Shown here piece by piece: positions 1 to 8,677 of a stretch of 64,000 nt of DNA. The stretch's first letter is position 1. Each line of letters opens with the position of its first letter. The position numbers and the translations under genes were made by a program. A model generated the notes under the pieces. It saw nothing but the letters and a program-made list of their open reading frames with translations, made no database searches and was not told the origin of the DNA. This stretch comes from SAR116 cluster bacterium AG-390-L20 (lineage in GTDB: Bacteria; Pseudomonadota; Alphaproteobacteria; Puniceispirillales; Marisalimonadaceae): the NCBI GenBank assembly GCA_003278095.1, contig QCHB01000008.1:1-64000 (forward strand), in the 5' to 3' direction.

Positions 1-5
1 CAACT

Positions 6-1241
6 TTAGGCTGTTTGTAGCCTTTGTTCTTTTATTGGTATATGTATTAATGTAGAAAAAACAGAAACTCCAATTCCAATCCACCACACAAGAGTATAAT
101 CCCCTGTAGCGTCATAAAGCCTCCCACCCATCCAAACACCGAGAAAACTGCCTATTTGATGAGAAAAAAATACAAGTCCATAGAGTGTTCCCATATAGCG
201 TAATCCATAAATATGTGCGATCAAACCACTAGTTAATGGAACTGTAGCCAACCACAGTGATCCCATAAAAAGTGAGAATAATATTACTGTTACAGGTGTA
301 ATTGGAAGTAATATAAAAATTAAACCAATTAATGCTCGTAGAGCGTATACGCCTGCTAATAAATACTTTTTTGGAAATTTCTGACCTAGCCAGCCAGCAT
401 ATATGGTTCCAAAAATATTGCTGAATGCTATCAAACCTATAGCCAACGCGCCTAAACTCGATGTTGTTGACACGCCTATAAAATGTAATGCACTAGAAGG
501 AGTTATTGCACTACACATTTCAGTAACCATTGCAGGAAAATGCGCTGTTAAAAAAGCTAGTTGATATCCACATGCAAAAAATCCAAAAAATATCATTGAG
601 AAAGTTGGATCTTTAAATGCATTACTTAATACTTTTGTTAGACTTATCTCTACTTCTTTTTTTGTTACCATAGGTGCGTCTTTAAGGAAGGGAACCACCA
701 ACATCACTAAAATTATAGTTAACGCAAAAATAATAAAAACTTGTTGCCAACTATAGAAGTTAAGAAGAGCTTGTGCAATTGGAGCTCCAAACATTTGACC
801 AAAAGACCCAGCTGCGGTTACTATTCCTAGAGCCATTGATCTATTTTTTTCACTTGATGCTCTTCCTACTACTGCCAGTATCATACCAAGGCCAGTACCA
901 GCTATACCAAAGCCAATAATAAGTTCCAAAAATTGATGAGCTAATGGATTTTGTGCATATGTAGAAAGAACTAGACCAATGACGTAACAAAATGCACCAG
1001 CTACAATCATTTTTTTATCGCCAAATTTTTCGCCTAATGCACCAAATATTGGAGCACCAATTCCCCATCCAAGATTTTGAATGGCTATAGCCAAAGAAAA
1101 TTCAACTCTTAACCACTGAAATTCATTTTCTATTGGGATTTGAAATACACCAAAACTACCTCTGATTCCAAAAGTGATTATAATAATCAGTGAACCCGCT
1201 AATAAAACAGGTGTGATCATAGAAGACTTATAATTATTCAT
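6..1241 (-). CDS. MFS transporter, last gene of the TPP-riboswitch operon
   Basis: A 411-residue, very hydrophobic protein with about twelve membrane segments, the usual major facilitator length. After the second helix the loop reads GALGEKFGDKK, a good match to the MFS motif A (G-x-L-x-D-x-x-G-x-x). The start ATG is preceded by an AGGTTAG-type ribosome site. It begins 24 bases after the SDR gene and runs in the same direction as thiM and thiE, so it is probably co-transcribed behind the TPP riboswitch. That position allows uptake of thiamine or a precursor, but this is inference from context. The sequence itself also resembles monocarboxylate-type MFS carriers, and the substrate cannot be read from it. 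Confidence 0.85.
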   Translation of the reverse strand: MNNYKSSMITPVLLAGSLIIIITFGIRGSFGVFQIPIENEFQWLRVEFSLAIAIQNLGWGIGAPIFGALGEKFGDKKMIVAGAFCYVIGLVLSTYAQNPLAHQFLELIIGFGIAGTGLGMILAVVGRASSEKNRSMALGIVTAAGSFGQMFGAPIAQALLNFYSWQQVFIIFALTIILVMLVVPFLKDAPMVTKKEVEISLTKVLSNAFKDPTFSMIFFGFFACGYQLAFLTAHFPAMVTEMCSAITPSSALHFIGVSTTSSLGALAIGLIAFSNIFGTIYAGWLGQKFPKKYLLAGVYALRALIGLIFILLPITPVTVILFSLFMGSLWLATVPLTSGLIAHIYGLRYMGTLYGLVFFSHQIGSFLGVWMGGRLYDATGDYTLVWWIGIGVSVFSTLIHIPIKEQRLQTA

Positions 1242-1265
1242 AAGCTAACCTGTGCAGTATTTTGT

Positions 1266-2108
1266 TTAAAGTGTCAAACCTTTGTTTTTCAGCATTTCAA
1301 TAGACTTATTCCATAATTGATCAGCTGAACTTTTATTTTCTGCATATTGAGAGGGTTGTTTAATTTTGCTTTTATAATAATATTTACCTGTTATATCCTT
1401 TACATCCTCACTATTGGCCAAATGAATAATTGTTTTTGCTCCTTCTTCAACTGTTATAGCAAAAAAATTCATCAAAAGTTTAATTGCTAAACTAACAAAA
1501 CCCTTATTATTTTTACCAAATTCAGTTTTGACAAACCCTGGATGAAGGCAATTAACCGTAATATTATTTTTAGAGGTTAAGTCACTTAATTTTTTTGTAA
1601 AAAGAATATTGCAGAGTTTTGATTTTTTATAACATTTCCAACCGTTATAGTTTTTCGACATTTCAAGATCATTGAAGTCTATGTCTATTCCTCTATGAGC
1701 TCCGCTTGCAACATTGATTATTCTACCACCATTTTTTATAACTTTATATTTTAATAATAAGTTAGTCAGAGCAAAATATGATAAATGATTAAGAGCAAAA
1801 GTTTTTTCTATTTGGTCTATACTTTTATTTCTTGAGTAAAATAGTGCGCCTGCATTATTAATTAAAATATCAATTTTTTCTTTGATTAAATCTTTTGCTA
1901 GTAATCCAATTTCGTTAATGGATGAGAGGTCAGCTTTTATAAATCTAAGATTTTTATTTTCAGTTTCGTAGATTAATCTTTCAACAGCTTGCTGACCTTT
2001 TTTATTATTACTACCTATTAATATAATTTTATTTTTACTTTCATGAGCCAAGATATAAGCTGTTCTATAGCCAAGACCACTAGTACCACCTGTAATTAGA
2101 ATATTCAA
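1266..2108 (-). CDS. Short-chain dehydrogenase/reductase
   Basis: A 280-residue SDR. The Rossmann signature TGGTSGLG lies near residue 6, followed by the structural motif NNAG, a catalytic Ser in NVASGAH and the Tyr/Lys pair in YKKSK. The extended form resembles retinol-dehydrogenase/WWOX-like SDRs that use NADP(H). It starts 4 bases after thiE ends, so translation is likely coupled with the thiamine genes. No thiamine step needing this enzyme is known to me, so its substrate is open. Confidence 0.85.
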   Translation of the reverse strand: MNILITGGTSGLGYRTAYILAHESKNKIILIGSNNKKGQQAVERLIYETENKNLRFIKADLSSINEIGLLAKDLIKEKIDILINNAGALFYSRNKSIDQIEKTFALNHLSYFALTNLLLKYKVIKNGGRIINVASGAHRGIDIDFNDLEMSKNYNGWKCYKKSKLCNILFTKKLSDLTSKNNITVNCLHPGFVKTEFGKNNKGFVSLAIKLLMNFFAITVEEGAKTIIHLANSEDVKDITGKYYYKSKIKQPSQYAENKSSADQLWNKSIEMLKNKGLTL

Positions 2109-2112
2109 AAGT

Positions 2113-2769
2113 CTAATCCTTATATATTTCGTTTTTTAGTAAAAGAAAATTTTGTAAATGATTTTCGTTATTTAATATATTCGAAATAACAGCTACTCCA
2201 GACACTCCTAAATCAAATAATTTACCAACTTTAGAAGTTTCGATACCCCCTATGGCAACTACTGGGATATTAGTCTTCAAAATTATATCCTTTAGACCAT
2301 TTTCTCCTAGTGGTTTAGATGCATCATTTTTAGAGTTTGTTTTGTATATAGGTCCTACACCAATATATTTTACACAATCTGGAATATCATTTATTTGATG
2401 TTCATTTGTAATTGATAATCCTATTTCAATTTTATGATCAATAATACTTTTAGCTTTATCTGGGTGCATATCTGATTGTCCGAGGTGGAGAATATCAATT
2501 AAATCGCCGACTTTAGATGCAACATTTACATTATCGTTAATACAAAGCTTTGTATTCGTATCATTTAAAGCGTATTTAAGCTTTTTCAATAATGTAATAA
2601 TTTTATTATCATCTAGATTTTTAGCTCTTAATTGAAAAACATTAAGTCCATTCGTGGCTAGTTCTTTAACTATTCTGACTAAGGACTGTTCTTTATTTTC
2701 ATTACCTATTTGATGGTTTGATAAAATATTTTCAGGTCCTGCAACAAAATAGGTACTATAATCAGACAT
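2113..2769 (-). CDS. thiE: Thiamine-phosphate synthase
   Basis: A 218-residue TIM-barrel enzyme that joins HMP-pyrophosphate and thiazole phosphate to give thiamine phosphate in the cytosol. Family motifs are all present: FQLRAK near residue 46, LHLGQSDM, GVGPIYKT with a following Lys, and the phosphate-binding loop VVAIGGI then GVAVIS. It overlaps the end of thiM by 8 bases, which indicates translational coupling. Length is normal for ThiE. The remaining de novo thiamine genes are not in this window. Confidence 0.94.
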   Translation of the reverse strand: MSDYSTYFVAGPENILSNHQIGNENKEQSLVRIVKELATNGLNVFQLRAKNLDDNKIITLLKKLKYALNDTNTKLCINDNVNVASKVGDLIDILHLGQSDMHPDKAKSIIDHKIEIGLSITNEHQINDIPDCVKYIGVGPIYKTNSKNDASKPLGENGLKDIILKTNIPVVAIGGIETSKVGKLFDLGVSGVAVISNILNNENHLQNFLLLKNEIYKD

Positions 2770-3580
2770 TTTTAATATTAGCGTTCTCTGAAACTTGACT
2801 TGCTGATAAAATAGCCAAATTATCTAATAAATGCATTCGCAAACTACCTGGTCCTTTTGCAACTTTAGCAGCCATTTCACCTGCTAGTCCATAAATCGAA
2901 ATAATAGAAGCTGTTGAAAGAAGTTTATCTTCGCCAACTGCAATGGCTGCTCCTATCAAACATGAAAGAGCACATCCAGTAGCAGTCACTTTAGTCATTA
3001 TTTCATGACCACCTGTTATAGCATATGTTGTTTTACCATCTGTAACATAATCAGTTTTACCGGTTACAGCCACTATAATGTTATTTTCATTTGCAATGGA
3101 TTTTGCTGCGTCAAGAGCTTCATTAGATGAAGAGGTTGAATCAACTCCTTTTCCTCCTCCAGCTATACCAGAAACAGCCATTATTTCCGAACCATTTCCT
3201 CTTAAAACAGTTGGTTTAAATTTCATTAATTCTTCTACATTTTTGTTTCTGAAACTGCTTGCTCCCGCACCTACAGGATCTAGAACCCAGGGAATACTAT
3301 TTTTATTCGCCAAACTTGATGCCTCTAGCGCACATTCCTGCCAATACGGATCAAAGGTACCAATATTAATTGTCAATGCGCCATTAATTGCTTTACAAAT
3401 TTGACTAAAATCATTTGCTTCTTCTTTTGCATGAGCCATAGCTGGTGATGCTCCAATGGCTAATAAAGCATTTGCAGCTATATCCATAGAAACAAAATTT
3501 GAAAAATTCCATATTAATGGAGCTTTTTTTCTAATATCTTCAAGTAAATTAGCTGTTTTAATAGATATTTCTTTATTCAT
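2762..3580 (-). CDS. thiM: Hydroxyethylthiazole kinase
   Basis: A 272-residue ribokinase-like enzyme that phosphorylates 4-methyl-5-(hydroxyethyl)thiazole, a salvage step feeding ThiE. Visible motifs are WNFSNFVSMDIAANALLAIG, typical of the ThiM N-terminus, LDPVGAGAS, the ATP-site VTGKTDYVTDG and the anion hole with the catalytic Cys in TATGCALS. It is the first gene of the leftward operon. Its start lies about 130 bases downstream of a TPP aptamer, and an AAAGGA ribosome site sits 6 bases before the ATG. Salvage of thiazole rather than full synthesis is therefore likely. Confidence 0.95.
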   Translation of the reverse strand: MNKEISIKTANLLEDIRKKAPLIWNFSNFVSMDIAANALLAIGASPAMAHAKEEANDFSQICKAINGALTINIGTFDPYWQECALEASSLANKNSIPWVLDPVGAGASSFRNKNVEELMKFKPTVLRGNGSEIMAVSGIAGGGKGVDSTSSSNEALDAAKSIANENNIIVAVTGKTDYVTDGKTTYAITGGHEIMTKVTATGCALSCLIGAAIAVGEDKLLSTASIISIYGLAGEMAAKVAKGPGSLRMHLLDNLAILSASQVSENANIKNV

Positions 3581-3585
3581 TATTT

Positions 3586-3603
3586 ATCCTTTGGTTGAAA
3601 GAT
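3586..3603 (-). promoter_or_regulatory. Hairpin covering the thiM ribosome binding site
   Basis: On the minus strand ATCTTT-CAACC-AAAGGAT can fold into a six-pair stem with one bulged G. The 3' arm contains the AAAGGA Shine-Dalgarno sequence (3587-3592) of thiM. It is a plausible expression platform for the upstream TPP aptamer, masking the ribosome site when ligand is bound. The fold was judged by eye only. Confidence 0.4.
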
Positions 3604-3710
3604 TTTTTTATAACTCATTTAATTTTATGAAATGCCAAATACTTTTCTAGAAACCTAAAATTGTATTTTTAAGATATTAATTACTTAGATTTTCGGAATT
3701 CTTTTTATGC

Positions 3711-3786
3711 TTCTCCCTCCGCTGGTTTTAATCAGATCAGGTTATAAGGGTTTAATTCTCAGCAAGATAATCTTGCTCCCCTGGCA
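3711..3786 (-). promoter_or_regulatory. TPP riboswitch (THI element)
   Basis: Read on the minus strand, the stretch contains the conserved blocks of the thiamine pyrophosphate aptamer in the correct order: AGGGGAGC at the P1/P2 side, CTGAGA (3757-3762), an ACCC block, ACCTGATCTG (3733-3742) and GCGGAGGGA (3714-3722). It lies in the leader of thiM. By family knowledge TPP binding represses expression. A short hairpin over the thiM ribosome site points to translational control, which is inference. Confidence 0.96.
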
Positions 3787-3890
3787 TATACATATTAACA
3801 TTACTTATCAAATTTTGCTAATATATTATTGAAATAGATAATAATAGTTAAATAAAAAAAATTAAGTGTTTTTATTAAGTCGGTACTAAT

Positions 3891-5285
3891 ATGGAAAGAA
3901 AATTACTAGCTATAGTTGCTGCTGATATGGTTGGCTTTTCTCGATTAGTAGAGAATAATGAAATTGAAATTTTAAAACGTCAAAAGAAACACTTCATAGA
4001 AATAATTAAACCGACTGTTGACAAATATACAGGTAGAATCATCAAAACAACTGGTGACGGTTTTTTAGCGACATTTGAAAGCTCAATGAGCGCTGTTGAA
4101 AGTAGTTTAATAATACAAAGTAAAATTAACGAATTAGAAAGTATGTTTAATAATGACGAAAGGATATGGTATAGATTTGGAATTAACATAGGAGATGTTG
4201 TAATTGATGAAGACGATATTTTTGGCAACAGTGTAAATATTGCTAGTAGGTTGGAGTCAATTGCAGATCCAGGTGGAATATCGATAACACATGATATTTT
4301 TAAAAATATAAAAAATTTAGAAATAGATGAAATTGAGTACATAGGTGATCAGTACTTAAAAAATATTAGCCAAAAAATAGAAGTTTATAAAATTTTAGTT
4401 AATGGCAATAAAAAAAATCTCTCTTCTAACTCAGATATCTTAACAGAGAGTGATCAAGAAATTAGATATTGTAGTTCGAAAGATAATACAATTATCGCCT
4501 ATGCCAAAGTTGGCAATGGTCCTCCTTTGTTAAAAGCGCCTAATTTTATGAGTAGCCTTGAACATGATTGGCGAAGTCCAATTTGGAAACATATGTATAG
4601 ATTTTTAGCAGAAAAACATACTTTAGTAAGGTTTGATCAAAGGGGGAATGGTTCTTCCGAACTAGATCCATCAGAAATATCTTTCGATAGCTTTGTTGAT
4701 GATATGGAAGCAGTAGTTAATAATGCTAAAATTGAAAAGTTTCCCATTTTAGGTGTTTCGCAAGGATGTGCTGTCTCTATAGCTTACGCTATTAAAAATC
4801 CAGATAAAGTTTCACATCTAATTTTGTTTGGAGGTTTCGCTAGGGGTAAAGGGCAAAGAAATGACCCTGAATATGATTCAAAAAGCAAAATGGAACAGAC
4901 AATGATTTTAAGTGGTTGGGAAGATGAAAATCCTGCTTTTAGACAATTTTTTACTACATCTATGATTCCGGAAGGTTCTAAAGAACAAATGGATTCATTC
5001 AATAAAATAATGAAAATTACAACATCTGCAAAAAATGCAGCAAAAATTTCAAATGCAAATGATCAAATAAATGTAACTGAAATATTATCTAAATTAAAAA
5101 TTCCTACTATTATCTTTCATTGTACTGATGATGCAAGGGTTCCAATTTCAGAAGGTAAATTTCTTGCGGCTAATATTGAAAACAGTAAATTTGTTCCTAT
5201 CAAAAGTAAAAATCATATTTTATTAGAAACAGAAGAAGGCTGGAACTTATTTAAAGAGGAAATGCGTAACTTTCTTGAGAAATAG
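3891..5285 (+). CDS. Class III adenylate cyclase fused to alpha/beta hydrolase
   Basis: A 464-residue two-domain protein with no membrane segment. Residues 1-170 form a class III cyclase homology domain with both metal aspartates (D12 in AADMVGF, D56 in TTGDGF), the purine-selecting pair K52/D109 expected for ATP, and the transition-state pair N116/R120. The cyclase therefore looks active and makes cAMP. Residues about 190-464 are an alpha/beta hydrolase with nucleophile S290 in GVSQG, an acid at D413 or D414 and H442 in KNH. Both active sites look intact. Such fusions are known in actinobacteria and alphaproteobacteria, where the hydrolase half may act as a sensor. It stands alone, with the riboswitch operon divergent on its left. 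Confidence 0.9.
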   Translation: MERKLLAIVAADMVGFSRLVENNEIEILKRQKKHFIEIIKPTVDKYTGRIIKTTGDGFLATFESSMSAVESSLIIQSKINELESMFNNDERIWYRFGINIGDVVIDEDDIFGNSVNIASRLESIADPGGISITHDIFKNIKNLEIDEIEYIGDQYLKNISQKIEVYKILVNGNKKNLSSNSDILTESDQEIRYCSSKDNTIIAYAKVGNGPPLLKAPNFMSSLEHDWRSPIWKHMYRFLAEKHTLVRFDQRGNGSSELDPSEISFDSFVDDMEAVVNNAKIEKFPILGVSQGCAVSIAYAIKNPDKVSHLILFGGFARGKGQRNDPEYDSKSKMEQTMILSGWEDENPAFRQFFTTSMIPEGSKEQMDSFNKIMKITTSAKNAAKISNANDQINVTEILSKLKIPTIIFHCTDDARVPISEGKFLAANIENSKFVPIKSKNHILLETEEGWNLFKEEMRNFLEK

Positions 5286-5341
5286 GTTTTTTTTTTGATA
5301 AAACTAAAATCTCTCGAGTAAGAAAAAAGAAAGGAAGATCA

Positions 5342-6493
5342 ATGGATTTTAATTTATCAGAAGAACAAATGATCTTTCAAAATTCAGTAAGAAGTCTTGC
5401 AGAAAGACATTTAAGCAAAGATAGCCTTCAAAGAGCTCATGATCCTTTGTTTCCGAAAGATGTAGCAAAACTATTTGCAAAAAATGGTTTGATGGGAATA
5501 ACACTTCCTGAGAAAGATGGGGGTCAGGGAGGTAAATTAATGGATGCAGTTCTCGCTATTGAACAAGTGGCATTAGTCTGTCCAAGAAGTGCAGATGTAA
5601 TTCAGTCAGGAAGTTTTGGCCCTCTTAGGACTTTCGCAGAGTACGCAACAGAATTTCAAAAAGAAAAATATCTAAGCCAATTATTAAATGGAGAAATAGT
5701 TATTGGTTTAGGAATGACTGAGCCAAATGCTGGATCAGCTGTAACCGATCTAACAACAAAAGCTGTCGAGGATGGAGATGGATTTAGAGTTTCGGGAAGC
5801 AAAGTTTTTACTAGTAATTCACCGGATGCTGATATTTTCTTAATATATGTAAGATATCATGAAGGTGTAAATGGAATAGGATCCGTGCTTATGGATACTT
5901 CAATGGAAGGTTTTTCAAAAGGCAAATCTTCAAAATATACAAATGGAGAAGAATGGTGTGCTCTTTACTTTGATAATGTTTATGTTCCTAAAGAAAATGT
6001 ACTATTGGGACCTGGCGGGTTTAAAAAACAGATTGCGGGCTTTAATGCTGAGAGAATAGGAAATACAGCAAGATCATTAGCTGTAGGTGAGTTTGCCTAT
6101 AATGTCGCTAGAGAATACGCTCTTACAAGAGAACAATTTGGAAGAAAAATATGCGAATTCCAAGGTATTCAATGGAAGTTTTCAGATATGAAAATTAAAA
6201 TAGAAGCTGGAAGATTATTGTTATATAGAGCTGCAATTAATGCTGACACGGGCTTTCCATCATCTAAAGAAACATCAATTGCAAAAGCATTTTGTAATAA
6301 AGCAGGATTTGATATTTGTAATGAAGCAATGCAAGTAATGGGAGGAACTGGTTATTCACAAGAGTCGCTTGTTGAATATTGTTTTAGAAAATCTAGAGGA
6401 TGGCAAATTGCGGGGGGATCAACTGAAATGATGAAGAATAGAATAGCTGAGGATATATTTGAACGTAGATTTTCTCAAAGACCAAATAAATAA
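5342..6493 (+). CDS. Acyl-CoA dehydrogenase
   Basis: A 383-residue FAD enzyme of the acyl-CoA dehydrogenase family, starting after a good AAAGGAAG ribosome site. It shows the N-terminal helical domain (LSEEQMIFQNSVRSLAE), the middle beta domain with GMTEPNAGSAVTDL and the C-terminal helical domain with YALTREQFGRKICEFQ and GGTGYSQESLVEYCFR. The spot that holds the catalytic Glu in medium-chain enzymes (Y-E-G-T) reads AGGSTEM, so the base, if present, must lie elsewhere, as in isovaleryl-CoA dehydrogenase. It is followed after 8 bases by an acyl-CoA synthetase, suggesting a shared degradation pathway. Confidence 0.92.
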   Translation: MDFNLSEEQMIFQNSVRSLAERHLSKDSLQRAHDPLFPKDVAKLFAKNGLMGITLPEKDGGQGGKLMDAVLAIEQVALVCPRSADVIQSGSFGPLRTFAEYATEFQKEKYLSQLLNGEIVIGLGMTEPNAGSAVTDLTTKAVEDGDGFRVSGSKVFTSNSPDADIFLIYVRYHEGVNGIGSVLMDTSMEGFSKGKSSKYTNGEEWCALYFDNVYVPKENVLLGPGGFKKQIAGFNAERIGNTARSLAVGEFAYNVAREYALTREQFGRKICEFQGIQWKFSDMKIKIEAGRLLLYRAAINADTGFPSSKETSIAKAFCNKAGFDICNEAMQVMGGTGYSQESLVEYCFRKSRGWQIAGGSTEMMKNRIAEDIFERRFSQRPNK

Positions 6494-6501
6494 ATTTAAT
6501 A

Positions 6502-8586
6502 ATGATGAATACTCATTTAACTCAACCTTTTTTGAAACCTAAATCTATTGCCATAATAGGAGCATCTGCAGATACAAAAAAAACTGGATCCAGAATACAA
6601 AGGTTTTTAGTTGCTCACGGTTACAAGGGTAAAATATTTCCAGTTAATCCAAATAGAGATAATATTTTTGGCTTAAAATGTTATTCAAATTTAAAGAAAA
6701 TTGAAGAAAAAGTTGATCATATTTTTATTGCAGTTGATGGAGATAAAATCATTGCTTCGATTAATGATGCTATTTCAATAGGAGTGAAATGTGCAACGAT
6801 TTTATCTGGAGGTTTTAGCGAAGTTGGTTTGCAAGGAGCAAACCTAGAAAATAAAATTTTAGATATTGCCCAAAAAGGAAATTTAAGAATTTTAGGTCCA
6901 AATAGTATTGGGATAATAAATATTTCAGATGCAGTCATTTTAAGTGCTAATGCTATGCTCGAATTACCGAAACTTAAAAAGGGTGGTTTAGGGGTAATAT
7001 CCCAGAGTGGTAGTTTAATAGGCGCACTTTTAGCTCATGGTTCCTCTCGTGGTATTGGTTTTTCTAAATTAATTTCAGTTGGTAATGAAGCTGATCTGTC
7101 TGTTGGTGAAATTGGTAAAATGTTAGTTGATGACGTCAATACTGATACGATAATTTTATTTTTAGAAACTTTGCGTAACTGTAACGAAATTGCTGAAATG
7201 GCACGTCTAGCTTATTCTTCGGGAAAAGCAGTTATAACTTACAAACTAGGTAAATCTGACTTAGGTAAAGAGCTTGCAAAATCTCATACTGGTGCAATTG
7301 CTGGTTCTGATGAAGCTTTTAATGCATTTATTAAATTTAATGGCATAGCTAGAGTTCATATGTTTGAAACATTAATAGAAGTGCCAAATTTATTTAAAAA
7401 TAAAGTAATTGCGAAAGGCAAAAGAGTTGGGATTGCGACAACTACGGGTGGGGGTGGTGCCATGGTAGTAGAAAGTTTGTCAGACGCAAATATTGAGGTA
7501 ATTGACCCAGGTCCCTCAATATCAAAAGTAATGAAAAAAAATAATATTCCTTATGATAATAATAAGTTAGTTGACTTGACAATTGTAGGGACCAAAGCTG
7601 AGGTTGTTAATGACGTTATCCAAGAATTCATGAATAACGATAATTGTGATTTAGTAATTATGGTAGTTGGATCATCTGCCAAGTTTAGACCAGATCAAGC
7701 TATTGATCCTTTATTAAAATGGGTAAATAATTCAAAGCCTCTTGCTGTGTATGTTGCACCAGATGCCCCAAAGGCTTTAGAACTATTAAATAAAAATGGC
7801 ATAACAAGTTTCAGGACTCCAGAATCCTGTGCAGAAGGTATTAAAGCTTATTTGGACTATAAAGCGCCTGAAATTATCAATCACAATATTGATGATTTAA
7901 AATTTAAGAATATAAAAAATATTTTAAAAAGTTCAAACAATAAAAACTTAACTGAGTTTGAAGCTCTTAAAGTTTTTGATTTTATGGGTATTAATACAGT
8001 CAATTCTCATGTTGTTTCCAACTTAACAAAAGCTAGACAATTGAGTAAGAAAATTGGATTTCCTCTAGTTATGAAAATTCTATCTAGTGAAATTCAACAT
8101 AAAACAGATACAGGTGGAGTAGAACTGAATATAACTTCAGAAGAAGATTTAAAATCTAGATATGACAAATTATTTAAAGTTTTTCAAAATCTGAAAATAC
8201 AAGCTGATAAAAGACATTTCATTATTCAAAAAATGGAAACAGGGTTAGCGGAGCTTATTTTAGGTTACCGAGTTGATGAAGTGGTTGGACCAATTGTAGT
8301 TATTGGATCTGGTGGGGTTTTATCAGAAGTTTACGATGATAAATCAGTAAGAATAGCACCTGTAAATTTTAAAGAAGCAAAAATGATGATAAGTGAGGTA
8401 AAAAGTTCTATTATCTTTGGAGGTTTCAGGGGATTACCAAAAATTAACATTGATGTTTTAGCTAGAGCAATAGTCAATATTTCACAATTGGCTTTTGTAA
8501 AAGAAGTCAAAGAAGCTGAGATAAACCCAGTCATAATAAAAAAAGAAGGTATTGTTGCAGTTGACGGGCTGATAAATTTAAGTTGA
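6502..8586 (+). CDS. Acyl-CoA synthetase (NDP-forming), acetate-CoA ligase type
   Basis: A 694-residue single-chain ADP-forming acyl-CoA synthetase. In order it has a CoA-binding Rossmann domain (residues 8-135, with PKSIAIIGAS), succinyl-CoA-ligase-like domains (about 150-460) carrying the phosphohistidine loop KSHTGAIAGSD, and a C-terminal ATP-grasp domain (about 475-690) with GFPLVMKILS, HKTDTGGVELN and a terminal EINPVI. The enzyme interconverts acyl-CoA, ADP and phosphate with acid and ATP. It is in an operon with the acyl-CoA dehydrogenase. Two consecutive ATG codons start the frame. The acyl substrate is unknown. Confidence 0.92.
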   Translation: MMNTHLTQPFLKPKSIAIIGASADTKKTGSRIQRFLVAHGYKGKIFPVNPNRDNIFGLKCYSNLKKIEEKVDHIFIAVDGDKIIASINDAISIGVKCATILSGGFSEVGLQGANLENKILDIAQKGNLRILGPNSIGIINISDAVILSANAMLELPKLKKGGLGVISQSGSLIGALLAHGSSRGIGFSKLISVGNEADLSVGEIGKMLVDDVNTDTIILFLETLRNCNEIAEMARLAYSSGKAVITYKLGKSDLGKELAKSHTGAIAGSDEAFNAFIKFNGIARVHMFETLIEVPNLFKNKVIAKGKRVGIATTTGGGGAMVVESLSDANIEVIDPGPSISKVMKKNNIPYDNNKLVDLTIVGTKAEVVNDVIQEFMNNDNCDLVIMVVGSSAKFRPDQAIDPLLKWVNNSKPLAVYVAPDAPKALELLNKNGITSFRTPESCAEGIKAYLDYKAPEIINHNIDDLKFKNIKNILKSSNNKNLTEFEALKVFDFMGINTVNSHVVSNLTKARQLSKKIGFPLVMKILSSEIQHKTDTGGVELNITSEEDLKSRYDKLFKVFQNLKIQADKRHFIIQKMETGLAELILGYRVDEVVGPIVVIGSGGVLSEVYDDKSVRIAPVNFKEAKMMISEVKSSIIFGGFRGLPKINIDVLARAIVNISQLAFVKEVKEAEINPVIIKKEGIVAVDGLINLS

Positions 8587-8649
8587 TATTTTTTCGGACA
8601 ATTTTTAAAAACAAACAAAATATATATTTACTTGTTAAATAATTATTTT

Positions 8650-8665
8650 ATCATAATTTTATGAT
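8650..8665. promoter_or_regulatory. 16-bp perfect palindrome upstream of the signalling operon
   Basis: ATCATAA-TT-TTATGAT is a perfect inverted repeat ending 12 bases before the MBL-hydrolase start. It could be a regulator-binding site or a chance AT-rich palindrome. Confidence 0.3.
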
Positions 8666-8677
8666 TATGAGTCTCAA

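Noticed and set aside
5286-5300. The T-run after the cyclase-hydrolase stop as a rho-independent terminator.
   Set aside because: No stable hairpin precedes the run of T; transcription may continue into the acyl-CoA dehydrogenase gene.
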